Virus record (IMG/VR): IMGVR_UViG_3300031578_000066
Location: 1-47,915 of that record
Length of the DNA: 47,915 nucleotides
Source of the DNA: a virus
Reading direction: 5' to 3' (one strand)
Each line of letters opens with the position of its first letter. The first letter of the stretch is position 1. The notes below the pieces were generated by a model that did no database searches, had not been told where the DNA came from, and worked only from the letters and a program-made list of their open reading frames with translations. Positions 31,300 through 40,390 of this stretch are shown in pieces. Both the position numbers and the translations under genes were made by a program.

Positions 31300-32742
31300 T
31301 TAATCTAATTTATTTGATAGAACCGTGCATGTTCTTTCAGGACGGCTCATTGCAACATAACGCAATTTATTTCGTTCAACAATATCCCAATTTAAATTAA
31401 TATCTGACTCTATAACTAGGCTGTGTGTATACGTTGAGCCTTGACTCTTATGTATTGTGATGAAAAATCCATAATAAATGTCTTTAACAATAATTTCATT
31501 TTTATCTCTATAATCACCGTTTATATTTTTATCGATTGTTTTCATTAATAAATTATTACGTCTGAATTGATAATATTTATACCATTGCTTTTTATCCGAT
31601 TTACCCATCTCACGAAAAAAGTCATGCATTTGTGCGTATAAGTATAAATTATTATTATCATTTACATCAATGATAAAAACATCCTCATATTTAAATCGAC
31701 CAGTTTCTAATTCTTCTTTTATTTTAACTCGAAAACCTTTAATACCATAAGCATTTTCTTCTAAATTAGATTTCTCAATAACATAATAATCAGCACTATT
31801 ATCGATAATATTATATCGATTTTTTTCATCAGAAATACTTCGATACCCCATAATCACATCACCAACTTCAACAATATCAGCATTTTTACCGAATAATTCA
31901 TCTCTAACTAATTTATTTGCTGACATAACTGTATCATTTTTCCATGCCAATCCCTTACAAAAATCAATATTATTTTTATATTCATCTGATTTGAATTTAC
32001 TTAATACTGCTTTTCGAAATTCAGCTTTATCTATTGTAAATATAATACCATCACCATTAGCATTAATTTTAGTTCGTCTTTCAATACCACCATCAACAGT
32101 ATTTAAATTATCTCTCAATGTATCATACATTGGTAATAATGGATTTCCATCAGTTTGTCTTTCAACCTTAGTTAGAAAATGTTTTTCTATTTCATCATCA
32201 ACAAAAACCATAGAAATCTTCTCACCTATCGGAGGCAACTGACAAGCATCTCCAACAAAAAGTATTTTAACTTTACTGTTTTTTGTTTTTTCTTTAATCA
32301 GCTCAAGTAATTGCAAGTTCATTTGTGGCACTTCATCAATCACAATCCAATTATAATCATTAATCCGTGACATTGCTATTGGTGCAAATTGTGGGTTATT
32401 TGGTGAAAAATTTTCAAGTTCAAGATCAGGACGCAAACCTAATAACGAATGTAATGTGGTACTACTGCGTTTAGTGGTACGTGCAATAATTTTTTTAGCC
32501 TTATGCGTCATTGCAGATACTGCCACACCACCACGATATTCATCCAATATTTTCTTAATGAGGGTACTTTTGCCACTTCCAGCGTGACCTGATAATGTAA
32601 AAAATGTCTTATTTTTAGTTTTTAGCCATAGTCGTATCTTCTTAACACCTTCATATTGCTCGTCATTTAAATTAATTATTTTTTTATTCGGAAGAATTAA
32701 TTCTCTATCCGTGGTTGTTTTTATTTTTTTTGATTCCGTCAT
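31300..32742 (-). CDS. dda: Dda-like SF1 DNA helicase
   Basis: Motif I is GHAGSGKSTL (residue about 53), Ia SAMTHKAKK, II VIDEVPQM, III GDACQLPPIGE, and near the C-terminus ITIHKSQGST and RYVAMSRPE. The whole matches the RecD/Dda group of phage 5'-3' helicases used in replication and recombination. At 480 aa it is close to T4 Dda. It overlaps the AAA ATPase gene by 4 nt. Confidence 0.9.
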   Translation of the reverse strand: MTESKKIKTTTDRELILPNKKIINLNDEQYEGVKKIRLWLKTKNKTFFTLSGHAGSGKSTLIKKILDEYRGGVAVSAMTHKAKKIIARTTKRSSTTLHSLLGLRPDLELENFSPNNPQFAPIAMSRINDYNWIVIDEVPQMNLQLLELIKEKTKNSKVKILFVGDACQLPPIGEKISMVFVDDEIEKHFLTKVERQTDGNPLLPMYDTLRDNLNTVDGGIERRTKINANGDGIIFTIDKAEFRKAVLSKFKSDEYKNNIDFCKGLAWKNDTVMSANKLVRDELFGKNADIVEVGDVIMGYRSISDEKNRYNIIDNSADYYVIEKSNLEENAYGIKGFRVKIKEELETGRFKYEDVFIIDVNDNNNLYLYAQMHDFFREMGKSDKKQWYKYYQFRRNNLLMKTIDKNINGDYRDKNEIIVKDIYYGFFITIHKSQGSTYTHSLVIESDINLNWDIVERNKLRYVAMSRPERTCTVLSNKLD

Positions 32743-33737
32743 TTTTTTGCATCTCCTGAAAAGCCTTTAACGGTCTTACCATTTGATTCAAATTTACTGC
32801 TTGATATGAAATTTTTCATATCTTTCAATTCATCAATCACGTCATCGACGTTTTTATTAAAAATATAAACTCCTTTAATTAATTCACCAAGATGTGCTAA
32901 TGTCAATCCCTCGCTTTTTTCAACGAGTTCGTCAATATTAGTTTTTAGCAAATCATCTGCGGTTATTTTATTTTCAAAATAATATTTTCTCACGGAAGAA
33001 TTCGGTGGGCCGATGTAATATCGTTTATCAAATCTTGATGGCCTGTTTAATATTCTATCTTTGAGCTTTTCAGGATAATTGGTATTGCCAATAAACACAA
33101 CATTATTTGTTTGATTTAATCCATCGAGGATATTTAATAATAACGTTTCGTTATCGTTATGTAATAGCAATCCATCTAAGTCTTCGATGAGAACTAAAAT
33201 TGGTGTATCTGGTTGTATTGTTCTTAATATTTTTGGAACAGCTTGTGCATATTTCTCCAACATATGACCATTATTTATTGAGAAAACAACGCCATTCATT
33301 GTATTTATTATTATTTCCGAAAGTTGGGCAGTTATTGATGTTTTACCACATCCGGGTTCACCAAATAATAATATTCCACGTTTGTACGCATAACGATATT
33401 TTTCAAATAAATTCTTATTATTCCAAAAATATTTAATATCATCAATTATTGAGTTAAATACTGGATTTGGTAAATCCAATAATTCATCTAATACAACCGA
33501 TGTTTTTATAAAAAAAAATACCTCTCGTCTATTTGACCATTCAATATCATATTTTCCTGCTGGCAATTTATTTGTTAATATTATATCACCTACTGGGTAA
33601 TATTCATTATTTGACTCTTTTTGCCATTGGCAATATCCGCCGGTATTGACTTCTTCAGTTGAAACTTTAATACTCGGTACTTCAATTGGTTCCTCTGACT
33701 TTTCAGTATTTTTCGTATAACTCATGTCGTTATTCAT
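32739..33737 (-). CDS. AAA ATPase (BCS1/protease-ATPase type)
   Basis: Walker A is FGEPGCGKTS (residue about 125), Walker B LVLIEDLDG, sensor FIGNTNYPE and arginine finger RPSRFDKRYY. The N-terminal 110 residues are a specific domain of unknown type. It is a single-module AAA protein acting as a ring remodeller. The overlap with dda suggests a role at the replication fork or in protein unfolding. Confidence 0.88.
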   Translation of the reverse strand: MNNDMSYTKNTEKSEEPIEVPSIKVSTEEVNTGGYCQWQKESNNEYYPVGDIILTNKLPAGKYDIEWSNRREVFFFIKTSVVLDELLDLPNPVFNSIIDDIKYFWNNKNLFEKYRYAYKRGILLFGEPGCGKTSITAQLSEIIINTMNGVVFSINNGHMLEKYAQAVPKILRTIQPDTPILVLIEDLDGLLLHNDNETLLLNILDGLNQTNNVVFIGNTNYPEKLKDRILNRPSRFDKRYYIGPPNSSVRKYYFENKITADDLLKTNIDELVEKSEGLTLAHLGELIKGVYIFNKNVDDVIDELKDMKNFISSSKFESNGKTVKGFSGDAKK

Positions 33738-34326
33738 TTAATTTATTATAAAATTTTAGTGCTTGTTTTATTGTTTCATCATGATGAAAAGCCCAATTAT
33801 ATTCATCAGCGTATCTACCAAAAAAATCTATAAGTGGTATCCATTTGACTTCGGCTGTTTCGTGATCTGTATATTTCTCAATATCAATTGGAAATTCATT
33901 CATTGCTTCATGGAAATCATATACTGAAAAATATAATAACGATATGTTTTGTCTTGCATCTTTATTTGGATCGGATTGAACAAAAAATGGTTGTTCTTTA
34001 TTATTTCCGAGTAAATATTTTTTATATTTGGGGAGATATAGTGAAGTTTCTTCATATACTTCTCTTACCATACCTTCATACCCGCTTTCCTTCCAATCCA
34101 TGTAACCACAAGGTACACCATATTTTCCAGCTTCATCACGCATCCTTTTTGACCTTTTTGTTATTAATACTTGTATTCCACCAACAGTTGGTATTGCAAA
34201 TACGACACCAACAACAGCAACGGCTCTACTTATGAAGTAATCAAGTTCTTGTTTACCTTTTTGGGAAGTATAACGAAATTGAATTCTTTCATTGGGGATG
34301 TTATTAAACACTATTTTGTCTTCCAT
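33730..34326 (-). CDS. Nudix hydrolase, 198 aa
   Basis: The Nudix box lies at residues about 77-99 (GYMDWKESGYEGMVREVYEE then TSL). The last Gly of the consensus is Ser, the metal-binding RE and EE are kept. Longer than the Nudix at 17482, so probably with a different substrate. Overlaps the AAA gene by 8 nt. Confidence 0.88.
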   Translation of the reverse strand: MEDKIVFNNIPNERIQFRYTSQKGKQELDYFISRAVAVVGVVFAIPTVGGIQVLITKRSKRMRDEAGKYGVPCGYMDWKESGYEGMVREVYEETSLYLPKYKKYLLGNNKEQPFFVQSDPNKDARQNISLLYFSVYDFHEAMNEFPIDIEKYTDHETAEVKWIPLIDFFGRYADEYNWAFHHDETIKQALKFYNKLNE

Positions 34327-34327
34327 A

Positions 34328-34852
34328 TTATAAATTTTTGTTACTTAATTTAATCACACGTTCTTTCAAAGTCCAGATTCTCATTGTGCCCAAACGAGCT
34401 ACTTTAAATTGTTCTTCAACAGTTAATTTTCTCGAACCTTTGATTTTAGTTGCTTTCTTTATTATGCTTACCGATATTTTCTCGGTCTTGTTATAATTAA
34501 GATATCTTTCACAAACAATTACACCAGCATTTTCAGGTATTAAATGCTTGACCCGTTCATATATGTTAACGGGAAAAGCATAATAAAATTCAGTAATCCT
34601 ATGTTGAATATCAACATGATTATGTTTCTTTTCAAAATCTTTCAATAAATCTGCTTTACTGATTTTTATTTCAATTTCAACTGCAACGCCTGACCGTTTT
34701 ACTACGAATAAATCACATTCATGCAATCCCGAAAGCCCCCATGAAATATTTGGAACAATTATGTTTTGTCTGATATTAAACCATCTGGCAATTGCCACCT
34801 CAATTTCAATTGTTTTAAGCGGTTTGAATTTAGTCTTCGTCTGGACAGACAT
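34328..34852 (-). CDS. MmcB-like / PD-(D/E)XK nuclease-fold protein
   Basis: HECDLFVVKRSGVAVEIEIK (residues about 44-63) has the D, E and K of a PD-(D/E)XK core, and the N-terminal WFNIRQNIIVPNISWGL fits the MmcB DNA-repair family. A role in DNA repair or replication is probable. It overlaps the small P-loop gene upstream by 23 nt. Confidence 0.75.
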   Translation of the reverse strand: MSVQTKTKFKPLKTIEIEVAIARWFNIRQNIIVPNISWGLSGLHECDLFVVKRSGVAVEIEIKISKADLLKDFEKKHNHVDIQHRITEFYYAFPVNIYERVKHLIPENAGVIVCERYLNYNKTEKISVSIIKKATKIKGSRKLTVEEQFKVARLGTMRIWTLKERVIKLSNKNL

Positions 34853-35096
34853 AGCTATTTACTTGTTGCTCAATTAATGTAATCTTTGTTTTTTGTTTAA
34901 GCGCTTCAAGTTTTTCATTAAAATTACTGCCCTCAATTAAATGAAATTCACTAATATTTTTATAATCGAGATTGCCATCGAGTGATATTTCAGCATCAAA
35001 ACCATTTTTTAGCAATTGCAACCAAATGAATCGCATAATTGTTGATTTACCTGAATTGCTAAGTCCTGTTATTGTTACGTTGATTCGTTTATTCAT
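34830..35096 (-). CDS. Small P-loop protein, 88 aa
   Basis: Walker A ITGLSNSGKSTIMRF near the N-terminus is intact, but only about 65 residues follow, too few for a full kinase or GTPase. It may be a nucleotide-binding accessory protein. It overlaps the next upstream gene by 4 nt. Confidence 0.7.
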   Translation of the reverse strand: MNKRINVTITGLSNSGKSTIMRFIWLQLLKNGFDAEISLDGNLDYKNISEFHLIEGSNFNEKLEALKQKTKITLIEQQVNSYVCPDED

Positions 35097-35356
35097 AATA
35101 AATTCAGATTTTTTAATGACTCGATAAAACTACTTAATTTCTCACCATCAGTTATTTCACTAATACTTTCTTCATGGAAAAAGCCAATACGATAATTATC
35201 GGGTTCATCACATTCATCGTCACTACAACTAATAAGAAATGTATTACCATCGGTTACTTCATAGATGAAATACTTAAAGGCAGTGCTTCCACTTTCTTCA
35301 ACACTTACGTTTACTTCTTTAAATCCTAATTCCAGTAATAATTTTTCAGTTATCAT
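35093..35356 (-). CDS. Acidic small protein, 87 aa, unknown
   Basis: The segment SCSDDECDEPDNYRIGFFHE is acidic with two Cys. It is tightly coupled by 4-nt overlaps to the DHFR gene upstream and to the P-loop gene downstream. Confidence 0.65.
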   Translation of the reverse strand: MITEKLLLELGFKEVNVSVEESGSTAFKYFIYEVTDGNTFLISCSDDECDEPDNYRIGFFHEESISEITDGEKLSSFIESLKNLNLL

Positions 35357-35865
35357 TTTCTATAATATTTAGTTATTTTATATTTAAGACCAGACTTACT
35401 AAGTTCCCAGTCTTGATTAATTTCGCCATCAAAGTTAGTAAATAATTTATCAATCGGAAACATTTTATTACCATTTTCATAAATTTTATCAACCCAAGTA
35501 ATTATTGCCTGATCGCAATAATCAATTAATCGTTCATATAACATTGCTCCACCAGCAATATAAACCTTTTCAACATTTTGAAGATAATCTAAATGTTCTA
35601 ACAATGAATTAATATCATTAAATTGAATCACGCCTTCACGCAACACATCCCAATGCTTATTAGAACTTGAGTTTAAAACAACATATTTTCGATTATCAAA
35701 TGCTTTCTCAGGCAATGTCAAATAGGTGTTATAGCCAACAACAACCGTGTTATTAATAGTTGTTGCTTTGAAATGTTTAAAATCTTCTGGAACATACCAA
35801 GGAATTTTATCATCAATACCAATTATACCGTTAGTACTAACCGCAGCAATTATTGTTAAATTCAT
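35353..35865 (-). CDS. folA: Dihydrofolate reductase
   Basis: Family features are clear: TIIAAVSTNGIIGIDDKIPW at the start, PEDFKHFKATT, VVVGYNTYLTLP and VYIAGGAMLYERL (residue about 103). The enzyme makes tetrahydrofolate for thymidylate synthesis. At 170 aa it is of normal length. No thymidylate synthase lies in this window. Confidence 0.95.
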   Translation of the reverse strand: MNLTIIAAVSTNGIIGIDDKIPWYVPEDFKHFKATTINNTVVVGYNTYLTLPEKAFDNRKYVVLNSSSNKHWDVLREGVIQFNDINSLLEHLDYLQNVEKVYIAGGAMLYERLIDYCDQAIITWVDKIYENGNKMFPIDKLFTNFDGEINQDWELSKSGLKYKITKYYRK

Positions 35866-35914
35866 AGTTATTATTTTTAGTAATTAAAATATCTTTGAGT
35901 TAGCAGCAATGCCA

Positions 35915-36214
35915 TTACAGTAACTTGCTAATTTCTTCACTTGACAAACCAATACCGTCTTCACAGTAATTTTTAGATGATATATTTAATAGTTGTTCAT
36001 TAATTAAGTGCATAGGTATTATCATTGCCCCACCACACAAATTACACGTTTCAACTCCACTACTTATCGAAGTAGGTGAGCCATACCAATTTTGAACCAT
36101 TACCTTACCATCTCCATTACACTTTGGACATAATTGATACGGCACTGTTGCTAACACAGTATAACCGCAATTGGTGGGTTTCTGCGTTTTTGTTGCTTTT
36201 GTTTTCTTTTCCAT
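35915..36214 (-). CDS. DnaJ-type zinc-finger protein, 99 aa
   Basis: CPKCNGDGK (residue about 33) and CNLCGGA (about 62) form one DnaJ-like CxxCxGxG pair. There is no J-domain. The N-terminus is Lys- and Thr-rich. It is a stand-alone zinc finger of unknown partner. Confidence 0.75.
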   Translation of the reverse strand: MEKKTKATKTQKPTNCGYTVLATVPYQLCPKCNGDGKVMVQNWYGSPTSISSGVETCNLCGGAMIIPMHLINEQLLNISSKNYCEDGIGLSSEEISKLL

Positions 36215-36274
36215 GTTATCTGAATTTGAAAGTCACTACTATTTAATCCACTAACTGACGGTTATACACAAACG

Positions 36275-36859
36275 TTAATTACACGTGTTTAGGTCATAAA
36301 CCGAATTAAAATGTTTTCTCAGAGATTTAAGTGTTAAATGTTTTTTTCCATTATCATGTAAATAATTTTCATTTTTTCTACAAAGTCGATAAATTGATTC
36401 AGCATGACATTGACTGAATACTAATATTGCGTCTGCTTTCCATGATTTATTTCTTTCTTCGGGATTATCAATTATTTCAGCAAAATAGTTTAATGCAACC
36501 CTTAATATATCCGTTGCTGTAATATATTTTGTTTTAAATTTTTCCCATTCATTCCCACAGGCATTACAATGATTAATTTTAGTTGTTGTTACCATAACAT
36601 TTCCATCAATCTCACCAAATCCAAATCTAACACTACCAGTTATTTTTGACTTGCTTTGTGATAAAACGATTTTATCTACAATAACATCTTTTTTACAGTG
36701 GGGGCATTTATTATCATGATATTGTTTATTTTCTATTTGGTCTTTATATTCGGACTTTGCAATAATAGTACATCTTTCATTAATAAGTGCTAAATCATTA
36801 TCAATAATTTTTTTATGTTGTGCTGATGAAAAATTTAATATTTTACGAATATTTATCAT
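36275..36859 (-). CDS. Zinc-ribbon protein with helical C-terminal domain, 194 aa
   Basis: CPHC (residue about 53) and CNAC (about 98) make a zinc ribbon interrupted by a beta segment with FGFGEIDG. The rest is helical, with a Cys- and His-bearing segment (QCHAESIYRLCRKNENY). A nucleic-acid-binding role is likely. Confidence 0.65.
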   Translation of the reverse strand: MINIRKILNFSSAQHKKIIDNDLALINERCTIIAKSEYKDQIENKQYHDNKCPHCKKDVIVDKIVLSQSKSKITGSVRFGFGEIDGNVMVTTTKINHCNACGNEWEKFKTKYITATDILRVALNYFAEIIDNPEERNKSWKADAILVFSQCHAESIYRLCRKNENYLHDNGKKHLTLKSLRKHFNSVYDLNTCN

Positions 36860-37407
36860 TATGCCAATTTTTTGTCCTTTATTAAGTCACGGAGAAATTC
36901 ATTTTTAACACCACCAATTGATCTTATCCATTCTTTATAGTGTTCATTTTCTTTTAATGTTTCAATTGCAGTTAATCTTAACTCAACAATTTGTTGTGAT
37001 GAATATTCGCCCCTATAAATACTAACTAAATAATCAATAAAATCAGGATAATCTTCTCGATTAAAAACTCTTTCATCACATATAAAACATAGAGCAGTTA
37101 GGGCATCGTTTAAATCGGGTTCATGAAAGAATGAAAATGGTATGTCATTTTCTTGTAATTGATCGCCTATTTGATTTAAGGTTCCTTGTGAAATGCCCTC
37201 AAAATCTCTCTGTCCATTTGTTGTTCCACCATTTAAAATTATCCATGTTTTCCAATTCGTAATAAAATCAATATATTCATCTGTCTTTCCAAAATGCTGT
37301 ACATACTCTAATGCTGAATGACCGCATTGTATCCCAATTTGAATACCTGTTAGTTGATAGATTGTAAAAAAGTACATTCTTTTTTCTAATTCTTTAAGTT
37401 CTTTCAT
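36859..37407 (-). CDS. Pth2-like (peptidyl-tRNA hydrolase 2 fold) protein
   Basis: The start MYFFTIYQLTGIQIGIQCGH, then WIILNGGTTN and FFHEPDLNDALTALCFI, follows the strand-helix order of Pth2-type proteins (QxGHA, ILNGG, DAG/EPDLN). Phage homologues with EPDLN exist and their substrate is unsettled. It shares one base with the next gene downstream (36859). Confidence 0.7.
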   Translation of the reverse strand: MKELKELEKRMYFFTIYQLTGIQIGIQCGHSALEYVQHFGKTDEYIDFITNWKTWIILNGGTTNGQRDFEGISQGTLNQIGDQLQENDIPFSFFHEPDLNDALTALCFICDERVFNREDYPDFIDYLVSIYRGEYSSQQIVELRLTAIETLKENEHYKEWIRSIGGVKNEFLRDLIKDKKLA

Positions 37408-37418
37408 AATATTAAGTT

Positions 37419-37616
37419 TTAATTACTAAAATCATAGTCATTATTGAGATAATCATTTAAAAATAATAATGCTTTATATGCAGATAAGTTGTTATCATAG
37501 CATTTGTGAAAATATTCAATATTTGCATATAATATTTCACGATCATGTGTATATTCACTGCTTCTTACACCAACATCGATTAGGTATTTCTCAAATGAGA
37601 ATAATTTTTTATTCAT
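37419..37616 (-). CDS. Small protein, 65 aa, unknown
   Basis: Helical with several Tyr. It overlaps the upstream gene by 8 nt. No domain is recognised. Confidence 0.55.
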   Translation of the reverse strand: MNKKLFSFEKYLIDVGVRSSEYTHDREILYANIEYFHKCYDNNLSAYKALLFLNDYLNNDYDFSN

Positions 37617-37998
37617 TCCATTTATGTTTAGGTAGCATATGTGAATAATCTTCTTTATCAGACATCTTTTCTTCTAATTCTTCTAATTCATTCCATTCAT
37701 TATCTGACATACTATGATGCCAATCATGCCAATGCTGAAACCATTTCCAATAATCACCATCAGGTCTATTTTGTGCTGAATCAGGATCGACACCAAATCT
37801 AATTAGTTGTTGAACGCAATATGCTTGATTTTCCGAAAGTCTTTCAAGTTCAGTTTGCATTTCAGGTGTAATCGTTAATCTGTCATGACTTGCATCATGA
37901 TTGGTTCTCCAAATAATGCCACCAATCAAATCGATGTAAAAATAACTTGTTACTTCGTCAAAGCCATCAATTTCATTTTTTTCTTCTGTTGTTATCAT
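37609..37998 (-). CDS. Protein of unknown function, 129 aa
   Basis: A Trp/His-rich segment (YWKWFQHWHDWHHSM) near residue 84 is followed by an acidic helix. The cluster could bind metal. It starts 5 nt after the stop of the RNA ligase gene. Confidence 0.65.
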   Translation of the reverse strand: MITTEEKNEIDGFDEVTSYFYIDLIGGIIWRTNHDASHDRLTITPEMQTELERLSENQAYCVQQLIRFGVDPDSAQNRPDGDYWKWFQHWHDWHHSMSDNEWNELEELEEKMSDKEDYSHMLPKHKWNE

Positions 37999-38003
37999 AA
38001 TTT

Positions 38004-39266
38004 TTATTGTTTTCTCTTATCATATTCCCTGCTCTTTGCTTTAAAGCTAAGTCTATTGAATGTTGAACGCAACGTCTTTGCTTTTGCCACATCACCAATT
38101 GCCACGTATACATGTCCTTCAATGATTTGATTGGGGTTATTGCCAAAAACTGTCATGCCATTATCTGCAGCAATCAATAAATCATCAGGATTTTCAGGCA
38201 ACGTAAAATTCATGTCCAGAATTGGTACAGTTTCTAAACCCATTTCCTTAATCATATCAATGAACACCAAATATTCATAGTACCGTGAATTGTCAATATC
38301 ATAAGCATTGTAGAATCTAATTGTTTTATCCTTCAACTTGTAAATATTCCCTTGAATGCCCTCACCAACTAATTCACCTTGAATGGCGAAATTTTTGATG
38401 TTATTGTCAGCTGCGTATTTACGCATTTTATCTTCAATACCCATTTTGATTGCTGTTGACCAATATGAATTAACCTTTTCGTCACCTTCTGGCCGCTTAT
38501 AGTTTATACTTCTACCACCACAACCAAATTCATCGTTTTTTAGATAACAAAAGATGCTCGACCCCTCTAATTTTTCACTCTTTACATACCTGAATTTCCT
38601 TAAAGTATCATACTTATCAACTAAATTTTCCAATCTTTCTTCATCACTAACAAGTATTCCAACCGTGGCCAAATCACTTAATTCAATACCATCAAGACTT
38701 GTCTTTTCAGGTGCTACATATTGAGTGACACCGAGAATATCTGTCACATCAATACCTTCGACAGTATCAATATTTCCAAGTGCTGGTGATAATCGTGACT
38801 GTTCCAATTCGTTAATATGCCATTGTAATTCAGTTGGTAAGATCGACAATGGAAAACATATGCCTTGGCTTAAAGTTTGAAAAATTTCCCTTGTTTTGAT
38901 ACGGAACTTACGTTCACGTAAAAATTCAAATTCAGGCTTAGTATTTAGTTTAGAGATTTCAGCCATTTTCAATTTAATCACGTTCTTTTCATCATCAGTT
39001 TTTGCTTTAGACAATGATTTCTGTAATGATTTCCACTCCAATTGTAGACTTTCAGGTAAGCCATCAGGCAAAACTGAATCCACTTCAATATAAACACATA
39101 ATGAACCGGGTTTGAACTCACCTTTCTTGCCCACCACATGCCAGCCTCGGATTTTCAATAATTCAAGGTTCATCGAACCCTCAATTTCACTAACTTCTGA
39201 AACCCTTGCTATTGTCGCTAATTTTCTGATATTAGCTACATCATTGATATTATCTATACTTTCCAT
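38004..39266 (-). CDS. RNA ligase of the DRB0094 / Rnl5 type
   Basis: The N-terminal OB-like domain (ATIARVSEVSEIEGS, LCVYIEVDSVLP) precedes a nucleotidyltransferase with the lysine motif KSEKLEGSSIF (residue about 227), AIQGELVGEGIQGN (motif IIIa), and EGHVY (motif IV). The order of domains and the length of 420 aa fit the DraRnl family, which seals nicked RNA or RNA/DNA hybrids. A second, unrelated RNA ligase lies at 25533-26570. Confidence 0.9.
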   Translation of the reverse strand: MESIDNINDVANIRKLATIARVSEVSEIEGSMNLELLKIRGWHVVGKKGEFKPGSLCVYIEVDSVLPDGLPESLQLEWKSLQKSLSKAKTDDEKNVIKLKMAEISKLNTKPEFEFLRERKFRIKTREIFQTLSQGICFPLSILPTELQWHINELEQSRLSPALGNIDTVEGIDVTDILGVTQYVAPEKTSLDGIELSDLATVGILVSDEERLENLVDKYDTLRKFRYVKSEKLEGSSIFCYLKNDEFGCGGRSINYKRPEGDEKVNSYWSTAIKMGIEDKMRKYAADNNIKNFAIQGELVGEGIQGNIYKLKDKTIRFYNAYDIDNSRYYEYLVFIDMIKEMGLETVPILDMNFTLPENPDDLLIAADNGMTVFGNNPNQIIEGHVYVAIGDVAKAKTLRSTFNRLSFKAKSREYDKRKQ

Positions 39267-39502
39267 TTCAATTGTAATTTTAATTTGTTTCTTTCCTTAT
39301 CTTTCAGTTCTTTACCATTTCTGCCCACATGAAATTTATAACATTTACTGCACTTATATGCAACGACCTTATGAATTACATGGTCTCTTGAGTTAATATT
39401 CTTTGCGGCTTTAATTGCATCCGCCATTGTATTATATGGAACCTTTTTTTTATAAATTGGTTGCGAACTTTCATTATATCTTTTAAGTGTTTGACATTCC
39501 AT
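39254..39502 (-). CDS. Basic protein with zinc-finger-like centre, 82 aa
   Basis: KCSKCYKFHVGRNGKE (residue about 50) gives CxxC and His, and both ends are strongly basic. I associate this layout with small phage and plasmid proteins. It overlaps the RNA ligase gene by 13 nt and has the element promoter motif upstream. Confidence 0.65.
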   Translation of the reverse strand: MECQTLKRYNESSQPIYKKKVPYNTMADAIKAAKNINSRDHVIHKVVAYKCSKCYKFHVGRNGKELKDKERNKLKLQLKWKV

Positions 39503-39510
39503 GATTATAT

Positions 39511-39537
39511 CATACGTAAATTATTAATATTTGTTAC
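39511..39537 (-). promoter_or_regulatory. Element promoter motif copy
   Basis: GTAACA (39537-39532 on the minus strand), 11 nt, TTTACGTATG (39520-39511). It ends 8 nt before the ATG at 39502. Confidence 0.6.
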
Positions 39538-39618
39538 AAATTCACATGAAATGTTCAGGGCACGCATCATTACATAAATCATTAAAATTATTTTTATTCA
39601 TTTCAGACTAGTTTTTAA

Positions 39619-40113
39619 TTAAAATACCTCTTCATCGCTCCAATGTGGCAACGGACAAAATCTTCCAGTTTTCTCTGGTTCCCCATCTCTCATTTGAGGA
39701 CAATTAGGATGATTGCATTCTCCATCAGAACCTGCCATACAGTTTTTTAATTCAGTTTTTGATTTTTTACGAAGATCACAACACAAATTATACAAGTCGT
39801 AATAAGCATCATCCTCACAATTATCAACGCCACTTTTTGAAGGTGATTTTGCCCCAAATCTAAGTAATGTATAAACTGAATCACTCTTTAGCATATCAAT
39901 TAATTCATTAATTTTTTCGTCAATATTAAGCTCAATTAATTCAAAGTCATCAAAGTTAACCATATTTTTGTAATAATCAACTAATTTATCAATTGTTGTT
40001 TCGACCGATAATAATTTAGGCAGTTCTGAAATAAAAACAATATTTGTCCCGTTTAGATTTAAAATTTCAATAAATTCTTTAGTACTTGTTTTTCTTAATG
40101 CTTTAGCTATCAT
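39619..40113 (-). CDS. Cys-rich C-terminal protein, 164 aa, unknown
   Basis: The first 110 residues are helical. The tail has LKNCMAGSDGECNHPNCPQM and FCPLPHW, a probable zinc-binding segment. It overlaps the gene upstream by 4 nt. Confidence 0.65.
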   Translation of the reverse strand: MIAKALRKTSTKEFIEILNLNGTNIVFISELPKLLSVETTIDKLVDYYKNMVNFDDFELIELNIDEKINELIDMLKSDSVYTLLRFGAKSPSKSGVDNCEDDAYYDLYNLCCDLRKKSKTELKNCMAGSDGECNHPNCPQMRDGEPEKTGRFCPLPHWSDEEVF

Positions 40114-40388
40114 TTAATTTCCTCCTTCTTGATTTTAAATTTATCGTTATTGACTTTCAATTCTTGTTTAAGTTCATTACCTATATCAACAGCAGCATAT
40201 CTAGCATTAACGTAATGACTTAAATCCCTTTTTAAATATTCGATGCCATTTACCACGGCAATACCATAATACACATTTTGCCGGGGTTTAATTAAATCTT
40301 GGATTGGTTTTAATTCAACCTCAACCAATAGCTCACCTTGTATCTTATCTATGACATAAACTAATCGATAACTACCTTTAGATATCAT
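40110..40388 (-). CDS. Small protein, 92 aa, unknown
   Basis: Beta-rich first half (YRLVYVIDKIQGELLVEVEL), helical basic end. It starts 2 nt after the ligase C-terminal gene, so it is in the same operon. Confidence 0.6.
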   Translation of the reverse strand: MISKGSYRLVYVIDKIQGELLVEVELKPIQDLIKPRQNVYYGIAVVNGIEYLKRDLSHYVNARYAAVDIGNELKQELKVNNDKFKIKKEEIK

Positions 40389-40390
40389 CG